Positions 14,951 through 22,007 of a DNA stretch of 33,899 nt are shown one piece after another (position 1 is the first letter of the stretch; every line of letters starts with the position of its first letter). The position numbers and the translations under genes are program-made. The notes under the pieces are model-generated. The model was not told the DNA's origin. It saw nothing but the letters and a program-made list of their open reading frames with translations, and did not search any database. The stretch is from contig JAFSZN010000089.1 of the NCBI GenBank assembly GCA_017455665.1, forward strand, positions 1 through 33,899, given 5' to 3'. Origin of the DNA: Lentisphaeria bacterium. Lineage in GTDB: Bacteria; Verrucomicrobiota; Lentisphaeria; Victivallales; UBA1829.

Positions 14951-15343
14951 TTAACGGAAGGTGTCGGGCGAAGACGGCTGGATCCAGAGGTGGAAGTCGA
15001 TGGACTTGCCGCCCACGTGGAGCGTGAGCATGGTGTTCAGGCGGGTGAGCAGCAGGGCGTAGGGGACCTTCACGCTGCCGCCGGGGACGTCGACGGAGAC
15101 GCAGCAGTCGCCGAGGATGGGTTCGGCCTCGCGGACGACCTCGATCAGCTTCTGGAGCTTGCCGAACTTTGTGCGGAGTTCATGGTCGAACACATAGGGC
15201 TTGTGGCACTTGGGGCACAGCACCTGGATATTGCTTTCGGAGCAGTCCTGCAGGCTGAACTGCACGACGCCGTCGCAGCCTTCTTCGGCACAAATAAAAT
15301 CGACCTTTGCCTGGCCGTGCTTGCTGGTTTTGTCTTCCGGCAT
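14951..15343 (-). CDS. Small zinc-ribbon protein of unknown function, first gene of the pyrE-secA operon
   Basis: The 130-residue protein has an N-terminal zinc-ribbon-like part with C18, C23, C34, C43 and C46 (FICAEEGCDG and VLCPKCHKPY). A predicted alpha/beta part follows (KLQKLIEVVREAEPIL, then VSVDVPGGSVKVPYALLLTR and LTLHVGGKSIDFHLWI). No named family is recognised. AAGGA seven bases before ATG 15343 supports the start. It has its own promoter at 15396-15401 and precedes pyrE by 25 bp. The role may be regulatory or RNA-binding, but that is only a guess from the ribbon. Confidence 0.75.
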   Translation of the reverse strand: MPEDKTSKHGQAKVDFICAEEGCDGVVQFSLQDCSESNIQVLCPKCHKPYVFDHELRTKFGKLQKLIEVVREAEPILGDCCVSVDVPGGSVKVPYALLLTRLNTMLTLHVGGKSIDFHLWIQPSSPDTFR

Positions 15344-15395
15344 TTTGGATTCCTTGCGGTTGATTCGGGTGGGGGGTTAAAATCTTTATTCTTAT

Positions 15396-15401
15396 AATAT
15401 A
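15396..15401 (-). promoter_or_regulatory. -10 element of the zinc-ribbon/pyrE/secA operon promoter
   Basis: Read leftward, TATATT lies about 53 bp before the start codon. The -35 is weak (TTTCAT at a 17-bp distance). The same -10 form is found in several other promoters of the window. Confidence 0.45.
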
Positions 15402-15462
15402 GCACACCCTTTCGCGGAATGAAAGCTTTTTTTCGGAAAAAGTGCATTTTTTAAAGCAAATG

Positions 15463-15495
15463 GCCGCGCCAGGCAGGCATTGCCCTGAGCGCGGC
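15463..15495 (-). terminator. Possible weak terminator after the GH127/146 gene
   Basis: GCCGCGC and GCGCGGC form a 7-bp stem (15495-15489 with 15469-15463) 23 bp after the stop. The T-rich stretch after it is broken (CATTTGCTTT), so termination may be partial. Confidence 0.4.
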
Positions 15496-15517
15496 ACAGA
15501 TAAGAGCACAAACTGGT

Positions 15518-18004
15518 TTATTTTTTCATGACGCGAATCTTGGTGATCTGCGGAGACGCCTTTCCGTTCGCGCCGGAGAACACGAGCTTCGCCGTGCCGT
15601 CGGCGGCGATGGCGTCCGCGGGGATCGGGACCGTCTTCCCGACGCTCTGTCCGCGCTCGGTGTTCACGTCTTCGGAGAAGATCTCCCTGCCGCCGCACAC
15701 GATCTTCAGCGCGGCGTTGCGGCCGGACATCTCCACGGTCAGCTCCAGCGGCTCGCCGGACGGCAGGTTCGAGACGGTGTACTCGAACGAGGTCCCGGCG
15801 GGCGCGAAACGGAACCTGCGGCCGTCCATTCCGGCGCGCGCCTGAGTGTTGCCGGGCACGACCTTGTGGTCGATCTCGGACTGCTGGTAGCCGGGATTGA
15901 TCTCGTCGACGAGGCGGCGGCTGTTGCCCATTTCGAGGCGGACGCGGCTCACGACCGCGGATCCCTCGGCGTCCCATTCGGCTTTGGTGAACCGGTTGAA
16001 ATACACGGCATAGTGTTCGTCCATGATGTCCATGAGCGGACGGAATTCGAGGTCCTTCGGGAAGATCAGGCCGCCGGATTTGAAGCGCGCGAACCCGTCG
16101 GCGGGCGTCAGCTTCGAGAGCAGTTCCTGCACGTTCTCCGCCACCATCACGGGCGGCGTCTCGTAGCTCTGGCCGTCGTTGCGCCACGCGCGGGCTCCCG
16201 GATTCGCCGGATCGGGCGGCACGATGCCCGCGAGCACGAAGGGCCCGTACATAAGGCAAATCGGATCGCCGGGCTTGTCGGTCATCGGCACGGCGCGCAG
16301 CTGGAAGTCGAATCCGATGCTCACGGTATCCTCATTCCTCCACTTGCGGTTGATCGCGATATAGCCGTCCTTGCCCGCCTCGGCGGAAACGCGCTCTCCG
16401 TTCACTTTCAAGGTCATGTTCGGGCTCCAGTACGGCTTGCGGATCTTCAGCGTGAACTCAGAGTCGTATCTGTCGGAACCGAAGAACGTCACCGTCACGT
16501 CCTTCGAGTACGGGAAACCGCCGGAGATCGAAAATCTCTTAAAAGGCGTTATGTCGACATCGATATACGCTCCCTCCGGCAGGGGATAAACCCCGGTCAC
16601 GGTCATCCACTGGATGGCGTCAAGCATGACGTCCGCGTCCCAGAACTGGTTCAGGTACACCTCGCCCCTCCTTCCGGCGACCATCAGTTCGCCGTAGCGC
16701 CCGGGGTTCTCCAGTCCGGTGCCGACGCAGCACGTCCAGACGTGTTCGCTGGTGGAGAAATTCTTCACGGCGACGGACGCGAGCGGCTGGAAGTAGCAGT
16801 ACGCGCCCTCGCGGTCGGGACGGATCACAGACGCCACATGGTTCAGCGTGGCGCGTTCGGCGAAATCCATGACGGAGGCTTTCGGCTCCCACTCGAAGAC
16901 GAGGCGGGCGAGCTTCAGCATGTTGTAGCAGTTGCAGGATTCCGTGGTGTGGCTGGAGAGGTGCTTCGCGTCGTCGCCGACCGGGAAGAAATACTCGCCG
17001 TCGCCGTGTCCGCCGGTCGCGTAGCTCCGGTGGTTCGCCACGCGGTCAAAGAAGAACTCGGCGATGTCCCGGTATTTTTTCTCGCCGGTGAGCTCGTAGA
17101 TGCGGCCCATGCCGGTCATTTCCGGGATCATGGTGTTGCCGTGGCGCCCGGTCAGGATATCCTGTTTGCGGCTCAGCGGCTCCATGAGCGCCTCGTGGTA
17201 GAAATGCTTCTGCGCGCATTCGAGGAACTTTTTGTCACCCGACATAGCCGTGAGGTCTGCCAGCACCTCGTCCATGCCGCCGAACTCGCAGGAGAGCATT
17301 TTCTGGGTGTTTTCCGGCGTGAGCGGGGAGACCACGGAGACCACGAAGTTGCCGAGTTTGAACAGCGCCATGCGCGCCTTCTGTCTTACCGACCTTGCTT
17401 CATGAGCACGCAAAAGGCTGATGTCGCGCAAGCCCGCCATGAGCTTGTGAAGGGAATAGAACGGCGACCAGATGCCGTTCAGCTTGAACGGCTGCGCATC
17501 GACCTGGTTCTCGCGGAGCTGCGTGAACGTCTTTTTCGGGACGGGGAACGCATAGCCGTCCGGGTCCGCCTCCTGCATCTTCGCGATCTCGTCCACGACG
17601 TACTCCATCTGCTTCAGCGCCTGCGGGTCCTTCGTGAGCTCGTACACATACGCCAGCGCGGAGAGGTAATGCCCCATGGCGTGCCCGGAGAGCTCGCCGT
17701 CCTCCCAGCCGTCGTAGCGGTCGGCCTTCTTCGGCAGGCCCGCCTGGATGCGGAACGGTTCCAGCAGGCGGTCCGGCTTGATCGTGTATGCGATGTAGTG
17801 GTTGTTGAGTTTCTGGCGTTCGGCGAGAGGGCCGCCCGTGAGCGTGACGTATCCGGCGGGGACGCACGCGACGGTTTTCTTTTCCTCTCCGAAACGACCT
17901 TTCGATCCCGGATACGGGAAGGAAGAGCCCGATATCTCGGCGGCTTCACAGACGATCCCGGCGCAGCAGAGCGCGGCGGACAAGACGAGACTGGATTTTT
18001 TCAT
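15518..18004 (-). CDS. Secreted GH127/GH146-type beta-L-arabinofuranosidase
   Basis: The 828-residue enzyme begins with a signal peptide (MKKSSLVLSAALCCAGIVCE, cut near A22). The (alpha/alpha)6 catalytic domain spans about 45-500. The zinc site of this family can be placed: E355 and C357 in TTESCNCYNML and C425/C426 in WTCCVGTGLENPGRYGE, the latter Cys being the usual nucleophile. After beta-sandwich parts, the C-terminal 200 residues form carbohydrate-binding-like domains (DUF4986-type and a final beta-sandwich). It should release beta-L-arabinofuranose from arabinan, arabinoxylan or plant glycoproteins. ATG 18004, with GAGG 8 bp upstream, is preferred; a longer in-frame start at 18067 lies upstream of the predicted transcript start. 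GH127 and GH146 are hard to separate by eye. Confidence 0.92.
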   Translation of the reverse strand: MKKSSLVLSAALCCAGIVCEAAEISGSSFPYPGSKGRFGEEKKTVACVPAGYVTLTGGPLAERQKLNNHYIAYTIKPDRLLEPFRIQAGLPKKADRYDGWEDGELSGHAMGHYLSALAYVYELTKDPQALKQMEYVVDEIAKMQEADPDGYAFPVPKKTFTQLRENQVDAQPFKLNGIWSPFYSLHKLMAGLRDISLLRAHEARSVRQKARMALFKLGNFVVSVVSPLTPENTQKMLSCEFGGMDEVLADLTAMSGDKKFLECAQKHFYHEALMEPLSRKQDILTGRHGNTMIPEMTGMGRIYELTGEKKYRDIAEFFFDRVANHRSYATGGHGDGEYFFPVGDDAKHLSSHTTESCNCYNMLKLARLVFEWEPKASVMDFAERATLNHVASVIRPDREGAYCYFQPLASVAVKNFSTSEHVWTCCVGTGLENPGRYGELMVAGRRGEVYLNQFWDADVMLDAIQWMTVTGVYPLPEGAYIDVDITPFKRFSISGGFPYSKDVTVTFFGSDRYDSEFTLKIRKPYWSPNMTLKVNGERVSAEAGKDGYIAINRKWRNEDTVSIGFDFQLRAVPMTDKPGDPICLMYGPFVLAGIVPPDPANPGARAWRNDGQSYETPPVMVAENVQELLSKLTPADGFARFKSGGLIFPKDLEFRPLMDIMDEHYAVYFNRFTKAEWDAEGSAVVSRVRLEMGNSRRLVDEINPGYQQSEIDHKVVPGNTQARAGMDGRRFRFAPAGTSFEYTVSNLPSGEPLELTVEMSGRNAALKIVCGGREIFSEDVNTERGQSVGKTVPIPADAIAADGTAKLVFSGANGKASPQITKIRVMKK

Positions 18005-18055
18005 GCGGCATCCTCGAAGTTGCAAAATCAATATGTATGAATGAAAACACGCGAT

Positions 18056-18084
18056 ACTATAGCGCATGAAACACCCGAATGCAA
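18056..18084 (-). promoter_or_regulatory. Promoter of the GH127/146 gene
   Basis: Read leftward, TTGCAT (18084-18079) and TATAGT (18061-18056) are spaced 17 bp apart, about 50 bp before the start codon at 18004. Confidence 0.65.
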
Positions 18085-18185
18085 GACCCCCGCAACGGTT
18101 TTCCCGTTTTTTCTTTCCAACGGACGGCCGCGAATGCGGACACGATCTCGCAATCCATTCTTCCGCCTATTTTTCAACATTCCGC

Positions 18186-18214
18186 TTGACATGGGAAATG
18201 AAGACCGCTATATT
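18186..18214 (+). promoter_or_regulatory. Promoter of the GT2/GT-C operon
   Basis: A perfect TTGACA (18186-18191) and TATATT (18209-18214) are spaced 17 bp apart. The transcript would start near 18221, which rules out in-frame ATG codons upstream of 18300. Confidence 0.75.
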
Positions 18215-18299
18215 ATTATATTTTACACCGGAACAGTATGCGTTTTTTTTGCCGGAACCGGTCCGCTATTTCCGTACAACACATCTCCGAGAACAGACC

Positions 18300-19277
18300 A
18301 TGCAAAATCGAGCCGCCGTCATCGCACTGGTAGTCCCCTGCTACAACGAATCCGCAATCCTGGAAGAAAGCGCACGGACTTTGTCCGCGAAACTGGACGA
18401 GATGGCGGCATCCGCCCTGGTCGACGCATCCAGCATGATCCTCATGGCGAACGACGGGTCCACGGACAACACCTGGGAGATCATTTCCCGCCTCCATGAC
18501 GAGCAGCCGGGCCGTTTTTCGGGGATCCGCCTGGCGGCGAACCGCGGGCACCAGGCGGCGCTTCTGGCGGGGCTGATGGAATCCAGGAAACACGCCGAGG
18601 CGTCGATCAGCCTGGACGCCGACCTTCAGGACGACATCAACGTCCTGCCGCAGTTCGTGACGGAGTATCTGAGCGGACACGACATCGTGTACGGAGTCCG
18701 GAGCGACCGTTCGAGCGACACGTTTCTGAAACGCACGACGGCGCAGGGGTTCTACAGGCTTCTGGGCTGGATGGGCGTGAAGACGATCTACAACCACGCG
18801 GATTTCCGCCTGATGAGCAGACGGGCGCTGGACGCCCTGTCCGAATACCGGGAAGTAAACCTCTACCTCCGCGGCCTGGTCCCGCTGATCGGATTCGGGC
18901 AGGCGATCGTGACCTACAGCAGGAAACCGACGTCGCGCCCGACGCATTATCCGCTCACGAAAATGCTGCTTCTGGCGTGGGACGGCATCACGTCGTTCAG
19001 CGTCCGCCCGATCCGCATCATCACGCTTGCCGGGCTCGTCGCCCTGGCGGTCTGCATCGCGATGCTGCTTTATGTCCTTTATTCCAAGTTCTTCGGATAC
19101 ACCGTCGCAGGCTGGACGTCCCTGACCGTCGTCATCCTGCTTTTCAGCGGCATCCAGCTCGTTTCCATCGGCATAATCGGCGAGTACATCGCAAAAACAT
19201 ACATGGAAGTCAAACAACGGCCGCGCTATCTTATTTCCGAGCGTCTTGAGCCTTGTTCCGGAGACAACAGCAAATGA
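18300..19277 (+). CDS. GT2 glycosyltransferase, polyprenyl-phosphate sugar synthase type (GtrB/ArnC-like)
   Basis: The 325-residue protein has a cytoplasmic GT2 domain (about 1-225) with LVVPCYNES (10-18), NDGSTDN (51-57), the metal-binding DADLQDD (106-112) and a YGVRSDRSSDTFLKR segment. Two C-terminal transmembrane helices follow (about 240-265 and 273-300), ending in a basic tail. This is the layout of GtrB, ArnC and dolichyl-phosphate-glucose synthases, which put a sugar on undecaprenyl phosphate at the inner face. The sugar cannot be named. The start is set by the predicted promoter. Its stop overlaps the next start (ATGA), so the lipid-linked sugar is probably the donor for the downstream GT-C-like protein. 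Confidence 0.88.
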   Translation: MQNRAAVIALVVPCYNESAILEESARTLSAKLDEMAASALVDASSMILMANDGSTDNTWEIISRLHDEQPGRFSGIRLAANRGHQAALLAGLMESRKHAEASISLDADLQDDINVLPQFVTEYLSGHDIVYGVRSDRSSDTFLKRTTAQGFYRLLGWMGVKTIYNHADFRLMSRRALDALSEYREVNLYLRGLVPLIGFGQAIVTYSRKPTSRPTHYPLTKMLLLAWDGITSFSVRPIRIITLAGLVALAVCIAMLLYVLYSKFFGYTVAGWTSLTVVILLFSGIQLVSIGIIGEYIAKTYMEVKQRPRYLISERLEPCSGDNSK

Positions 19278-21043
19278 AATCATTCAATCTCATTGCCCCG
19301 TTCGAAAAGTTTGCCGAAGAAAAACTGAACACGGTCCCCCCTCGGCGGCTGTATCCGCGCCTGCTGGCGGCTCTCATCCTCCTGGGGTTCCTGCCTCTGC
19401 TCATCCCGGGCATTCCGAACGGGCACGACTGCATGTACCATCTCTCCCGGCTCGTGACGTTGCGTGAAGGCTTTCGCGCGGGAATGGTGCTTCCGGTGAT
19501 CAACTACGCTTCGATGGAAGGATTCGGATATGGCCCGGGCCTGTTTTATTCCGACCTGTTTTTCTATCCGTTCGGGCTTCTTGCCTTTGCGGGGGTCCCC
19601 ATTGTCGTCGCCTACAAGCTGTTCCTGGTCATATGGGGGCTGATGACGGCTTTTTCCATGTACTGGGTCGCGAAACGCATCTCCGGAGACGACTTCACCG
19701 CGTTCGCCGCATCACTTCTGTACTGCTGGAGCAGTTATCACGCGGTCGACACGATCATTCGGGCCGCCTGCGGCGAATACCAGGCATTCTTCTTTGTGCC
19801 GTGGTGCATCTACGGATTCTGGAATATTCTCTATGATGAACCTTCCAAACGGAGCTGCCTGCCTCTGGCGTTCGGTTATGCCGGGCTCTTTTACGCCCAC
19901 TCGATCACGTTTGTCCTGATGGTCCTGATCGGGACCCTGATCACGGTGTTCAGCCTGCCTGTTCTGCTCCGGGATATCCGGCGCATCGGCACACTGTTCT
20001 GCGCAGGATGCCTTGCGGCAGGACTGGCGGCATTCGCGTACGTCCCGCTTCTGGAGCAGATCCTCTCTTTGAAATTCAATCTTACGAAAGGGACGATTTC
20101 ATCTCCCGTTGCCGACCGCATGACACCGTTCCCCAGGCTTTTCGTGGAGTTGCCGTTCATGAAGATGGAATACTGGGTTCCCCCGGGAATCGGCATCATC
20201 TTTGTCATCGTTTTCCTGCAAAGATTCCGCATCAAATCGGAACGCACCCCCACGGAGCGCTTCCGCGACCTCTGCATGGTCACCGGGGCATCCGCGCTGG
20301 TTTGCGCCACGGAGTTCCTGCCGTGGCAGGGGATGATGCGCGCCATTGCCGCCATCCAGTTCCCCTGGCGGCTTTATCTCCCCGCCACGGCATTCGGCGC
20401 CCTGGGCGGAGGGCTTCTCCTGGGGAAACTTCTCTCCGGACGGTCGACGTCCATGCGCCGCACCTGGCTCTGGATCCTGCTCTGCGGATGCGGATTCCCC
20501 TGGTGGTTCCTCCACGCGTATCTGTATGCGGCGAAGATCTCGGAACATGAGCTTCACCGGGATATCACGATGGAAAGAGCCGCACGTTCCATTCTGAGCG
20601 GGGTCCACTTCCTTCCGCAAAGGCATACCAACGACGAATACGACGGACTTGGAGGCAAGGCGCCAATAACAAGCGACAATCCCGATGCCAAAACGGAGGT
20701 CACATTCCCATCCTGGGGCAAACTCGAAGTCACTTTCTCCGGATTCTCGCCCGGAGACGAGTTCGAGATCCCGCGCATCTATTACAAGGGTTATTGTGTC
20801 GAAACGGAAGAAGGCGGCGTCATTGACATGTCCCAGCACGACCATTTCCGGTTCCGCCCGAACGCATCCTCGGGGAAAGCCGTTGTCGTATACCGCCTCA
20901 CGAAACTGCACAAGGCGTCGTTCGCGGTTTCGCTTCTTACGCTCGCGGGGACCCTTTTCGCCATCTGGTTCACCCGCCGGAAACAACGCCGGAAACAGGC
21001 AGAGGCTTCAGGTTCGGCTTCCGCTGCCACGTCCGCCGGCTGA
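19274..21043 (+). CDS. Large multi-pass membrane protein, GT-C/YfhO-like glycosyltransferase family
   Basis: The 589-residue protein has about ten to twelve predicted membrane helices, an extracytoplasmic part (about residues 430-550) and one last helix before a basic tail. The first loop has GHDCMYHLSRLVTLREGF (about 49-66), which matches the conserved Asp/His motif (D..yHl.R) of the 'PTPS-related' and YfhO-type membrane proteins; the Asp there is the likely catalytic base of a GT-C fold. Such enzymes take sugar from a polyprenyl-phosphate carrier and add it to a polymer or protein outside the membrane. The start overlaps the GT2 stop (ATGA), with GGAG 10 bp upstream. Acceptor and sugar are unknown. 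Confidence 0.78.
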   Translation: MKSFNLIAPFEKFAEEKLNTVPPRRLYPRLLAALILLGFLPLLIPGIPNGHDCMYHLSRLVTLREGFRAGMVLPVINYASMEGFGYGPGLFYSDLFFYPFGLLAFAGVPIVVAYKLFLVIWGLMTAFSMYWVAKRISGDDFTAFAASLLYCWSSYHAVDTIIRAACGEYQAFFFVPWCIYGFWNILYDEPSKRSCLPLAFGYAGLFYAHSITFVLMVLIGTLITVFSLPVLLRDIRRIGTLFCAGCLAAGLAAFAYVPLLEQILSLKFNLTKGTISSPVADRMTPFPRLFVELPFMKMEYWVPPGIGIIFVIVFLQRFRIKSERTPTERFRDLCMVTGASALVCATEFLPWQGMMRAIAAIQFPWRLYLPATAFGALGGGLLLGKLLSGRSTSMRRTWLWILLCGCGFPWWFLHAYLYAAKISEHELHRDITMERAARSILSGVHFLPQRHTNDEYDGLGGKAPITSDNPDAKTEVTFPSWGKLEVTFSGFSPGDEFEIPRIYYKGYCVETEEGGVIDMSQHDHFRFRPNASSGKAVVVYRLTKLHKASFAVSLLTLAGTLFAIWFTRRKQRRKQAEASGSASAATSAG

Positions 21044-21084
21044 CATACCGCGCTGCAAAAACCGTTTTATTCTGAGATGCCGGC

Positions 21085-21112
21085 TTGAAATCTTCAAAAA
21101 AGATAGTATAGT
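21085..21112 (+). promoter_or_regulatory. Promoter of the small two-helix membrane protein gene
   Basis: TTGAAA (21085-21090) and TATAGT (21107-21112) are spaced 16 bp apart, 63 bp before the start codon. Confidence 0.5.
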
Positions 21113-21175
21113 AGCATGATGCAGTTTCAGAAAAGGTGTTCTGTCGTCCGCACCGCTTAATCCGGGAAACAAGCC

Positions 21176-21394
21176 ATGAACATCAAAGTTCCGCTTTACA
21201 TCGTGTCATTCATCCTTGCAGTCATCGGCCTGCCGATCCTGCTCGTCATGATCTATCTCAGCCTGATCGACGCCGGCATTTCCTCCAAGTTCCTCTGGGT
21301 CCTGTCCATCGCCTGCTGCGTCCTCAGCATCCTGCTTCTCGTTCTCGGACATCTCCTGACTGTCTGGGCGGAAGAAGACGAAATGGAAGAATGA
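21176..21394 (+). CDS. Small two-helix membrane protein
   Basis: The 72-residue protein has two hydrophobic helices (about 6-29, YIVSFILAVIGLPILLVMIY, and 40-63, LWVLSIACCVLSILLLVLGH) and an acidic C-terminal tail (EEDEMEE). No family is recognised. It has its own promoter. A 7-bp GC hairpin (21402-21408 with 21417-21423) follows the stop but lacks a T-tract. Coding is likely from codon pattern and promoter position, but function is unknown. Confidence 0.6.
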   Translation: MNIKVPLYIVSFILAVIGLPILLVMIYLSLIDAGISSKFLWVLSIACCVLSILLLVLGHLLTVWAEEDEMEE

Positions 21395-21548
21395 TTCAGT
21401 ACGGGCGCACGGTTCCGCGCCCGGGCAAATCACATCCCCTGCGGCGGCCCCCGTACCAGCCCGCGCGCCGGGCATCCGCAGCACTGCAGTCCCGTCACGA
21501 ATAAACGCTTTCCTGCCGACGTGAAATCAGCGCCCCCCTTCAAGGCAC

Positions 21549-21576
21549 AAAAAAGGCCGTGTTTCAAAACACAGCC
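21549..21576 (-). terminator. Terminator after the tRNA genes
   Basis: Read leftward, a 10-bp stem with one G-T pair (21576-21567 with 21564-21555) is followed by six T residues (21554-21549). Confidence 0.85.
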
Positions 21577-21590
21577 CGGAAAGATCGAAA

Positions 21591-21675
21591 TGGTGGTGGG
21601 GGGAGGATTCGGACCTCCGAAGGCATGGCCGGTAGATTTACAGTCTACTGCATTTGACCGCTCTGCAACCCCACC
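21591..21675 (-). tRNA. tRNA-Tyr (anticodon GUA)
   Basis: Read leftward, the acceptor stem GGTGGGG pairs with CCCCACC, followed by discriminator A and an encoded CCA. The anticodon loop reads CTGTAAA with GTA in the centre. A long variable arm (about CCGGCCATGCCTTCGG) marks it as a class II tRNA, as expected for bacterial tRNA-Tyr. The T-loop GTCCGAATC is present. It lies 13 bp after tRNA-Gly and shares its promoter and terminator. Confidence 0.95.
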
Positions 21676-21688
21676 AGAAAACTGCACT

Positions 21689-21762
21689 TGGAGCGGGTAG
21701 AGGGAATCGAACCCTCACAATTAGCTTGGAAGGCTAATGTTCTACCGTTGAACTATACCCGC
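21689..21762 (-). tRNA. tRNA-Gly (anticodon UCC)
   Basis: Read leftward, the acceptor stem GCGGGTA pairs with TACCCGC, followed by discriminator T and an encoded CCA. The anticodon stem TTAGC/GCTAA encloses CTTCCAA, giving anticodon TCC. The T-arm has GGTTCGATTCC. It is the first of two tRNAs in a leftward transcript. Confidence 0.95.
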
Positions 21763-21787
21763 AGGCATTTCCTAAACAGGATTTATT

Positions 21788-21815
21788 ACTATACATCTTC
21801 CGCCGGAGAAATCAA
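21788..21815 (-). promoter_or_regulatory. Promoter of the tRNA-Gly/tRNA-Tyr operon
   Basis: Read leftward, TTGATT (21815-21810) and TATAGT (21793-21788) are spaced 16 bp apart, about 26 bp before the mature 5' end of tRNA-Gly. Confidence 0.6.
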
Positions 21816-21931
21816 GCCCGGAACACAAAAAAAAGCGAAAAAAGTTCGTTGAATCGTGCATCCGGCTGGAGCGAACAGGCTGGTCTGGCGCGCGGAGCGC
21901 CATGCTGCCGGGACTCCGCTTTCAAAAATAT

Positions 21932-21955
21932 AAAAAACCTCCGGGTGGCCGGAGG
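21932..21955 (-). terminator. Terminator after the GH51 gene
   Basis: Read leftward, CCTCCGG (21955-21949) pairs with CCGGAGG (21944-21938) over a 4-nt loop, followed by six T residues (21937-21932). Confidence 0.88.
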
Positions 21956-22007
21956 CTTGGATCGTTTCGGTTTGAGCGCAGCGCGGTTCCCGTTCAGGCA
22001 AAGAGAG

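Noticed and set aside
15866..18040. A long open frame opposite the GH127/146 gene
   Set aside because: The same GC-bias effect: low-complexity composition and no ribosome site, while the reverse strand encodes a full enzyme with catalytic motifs.
18005..18067. Longer N-terminus for the GH127/146 protein, starting at 18067
   Set aside because: It would start upstream of the predicted transcription start and place 21 residues before a normal signal peptide.
21402..21423. Terminator after the small two-helix membrane protein gene
   Set aside because: The 7-bp GC stem is real, but it is followed by GGCAAATC with no T-tract.
21789..22001. A 70-codon leftward frame upstream of the tRNAs
   Set aside because: It overlaps the tRNA promoter and the GH51 terminator, has no ribosome site and has no family resemblance.
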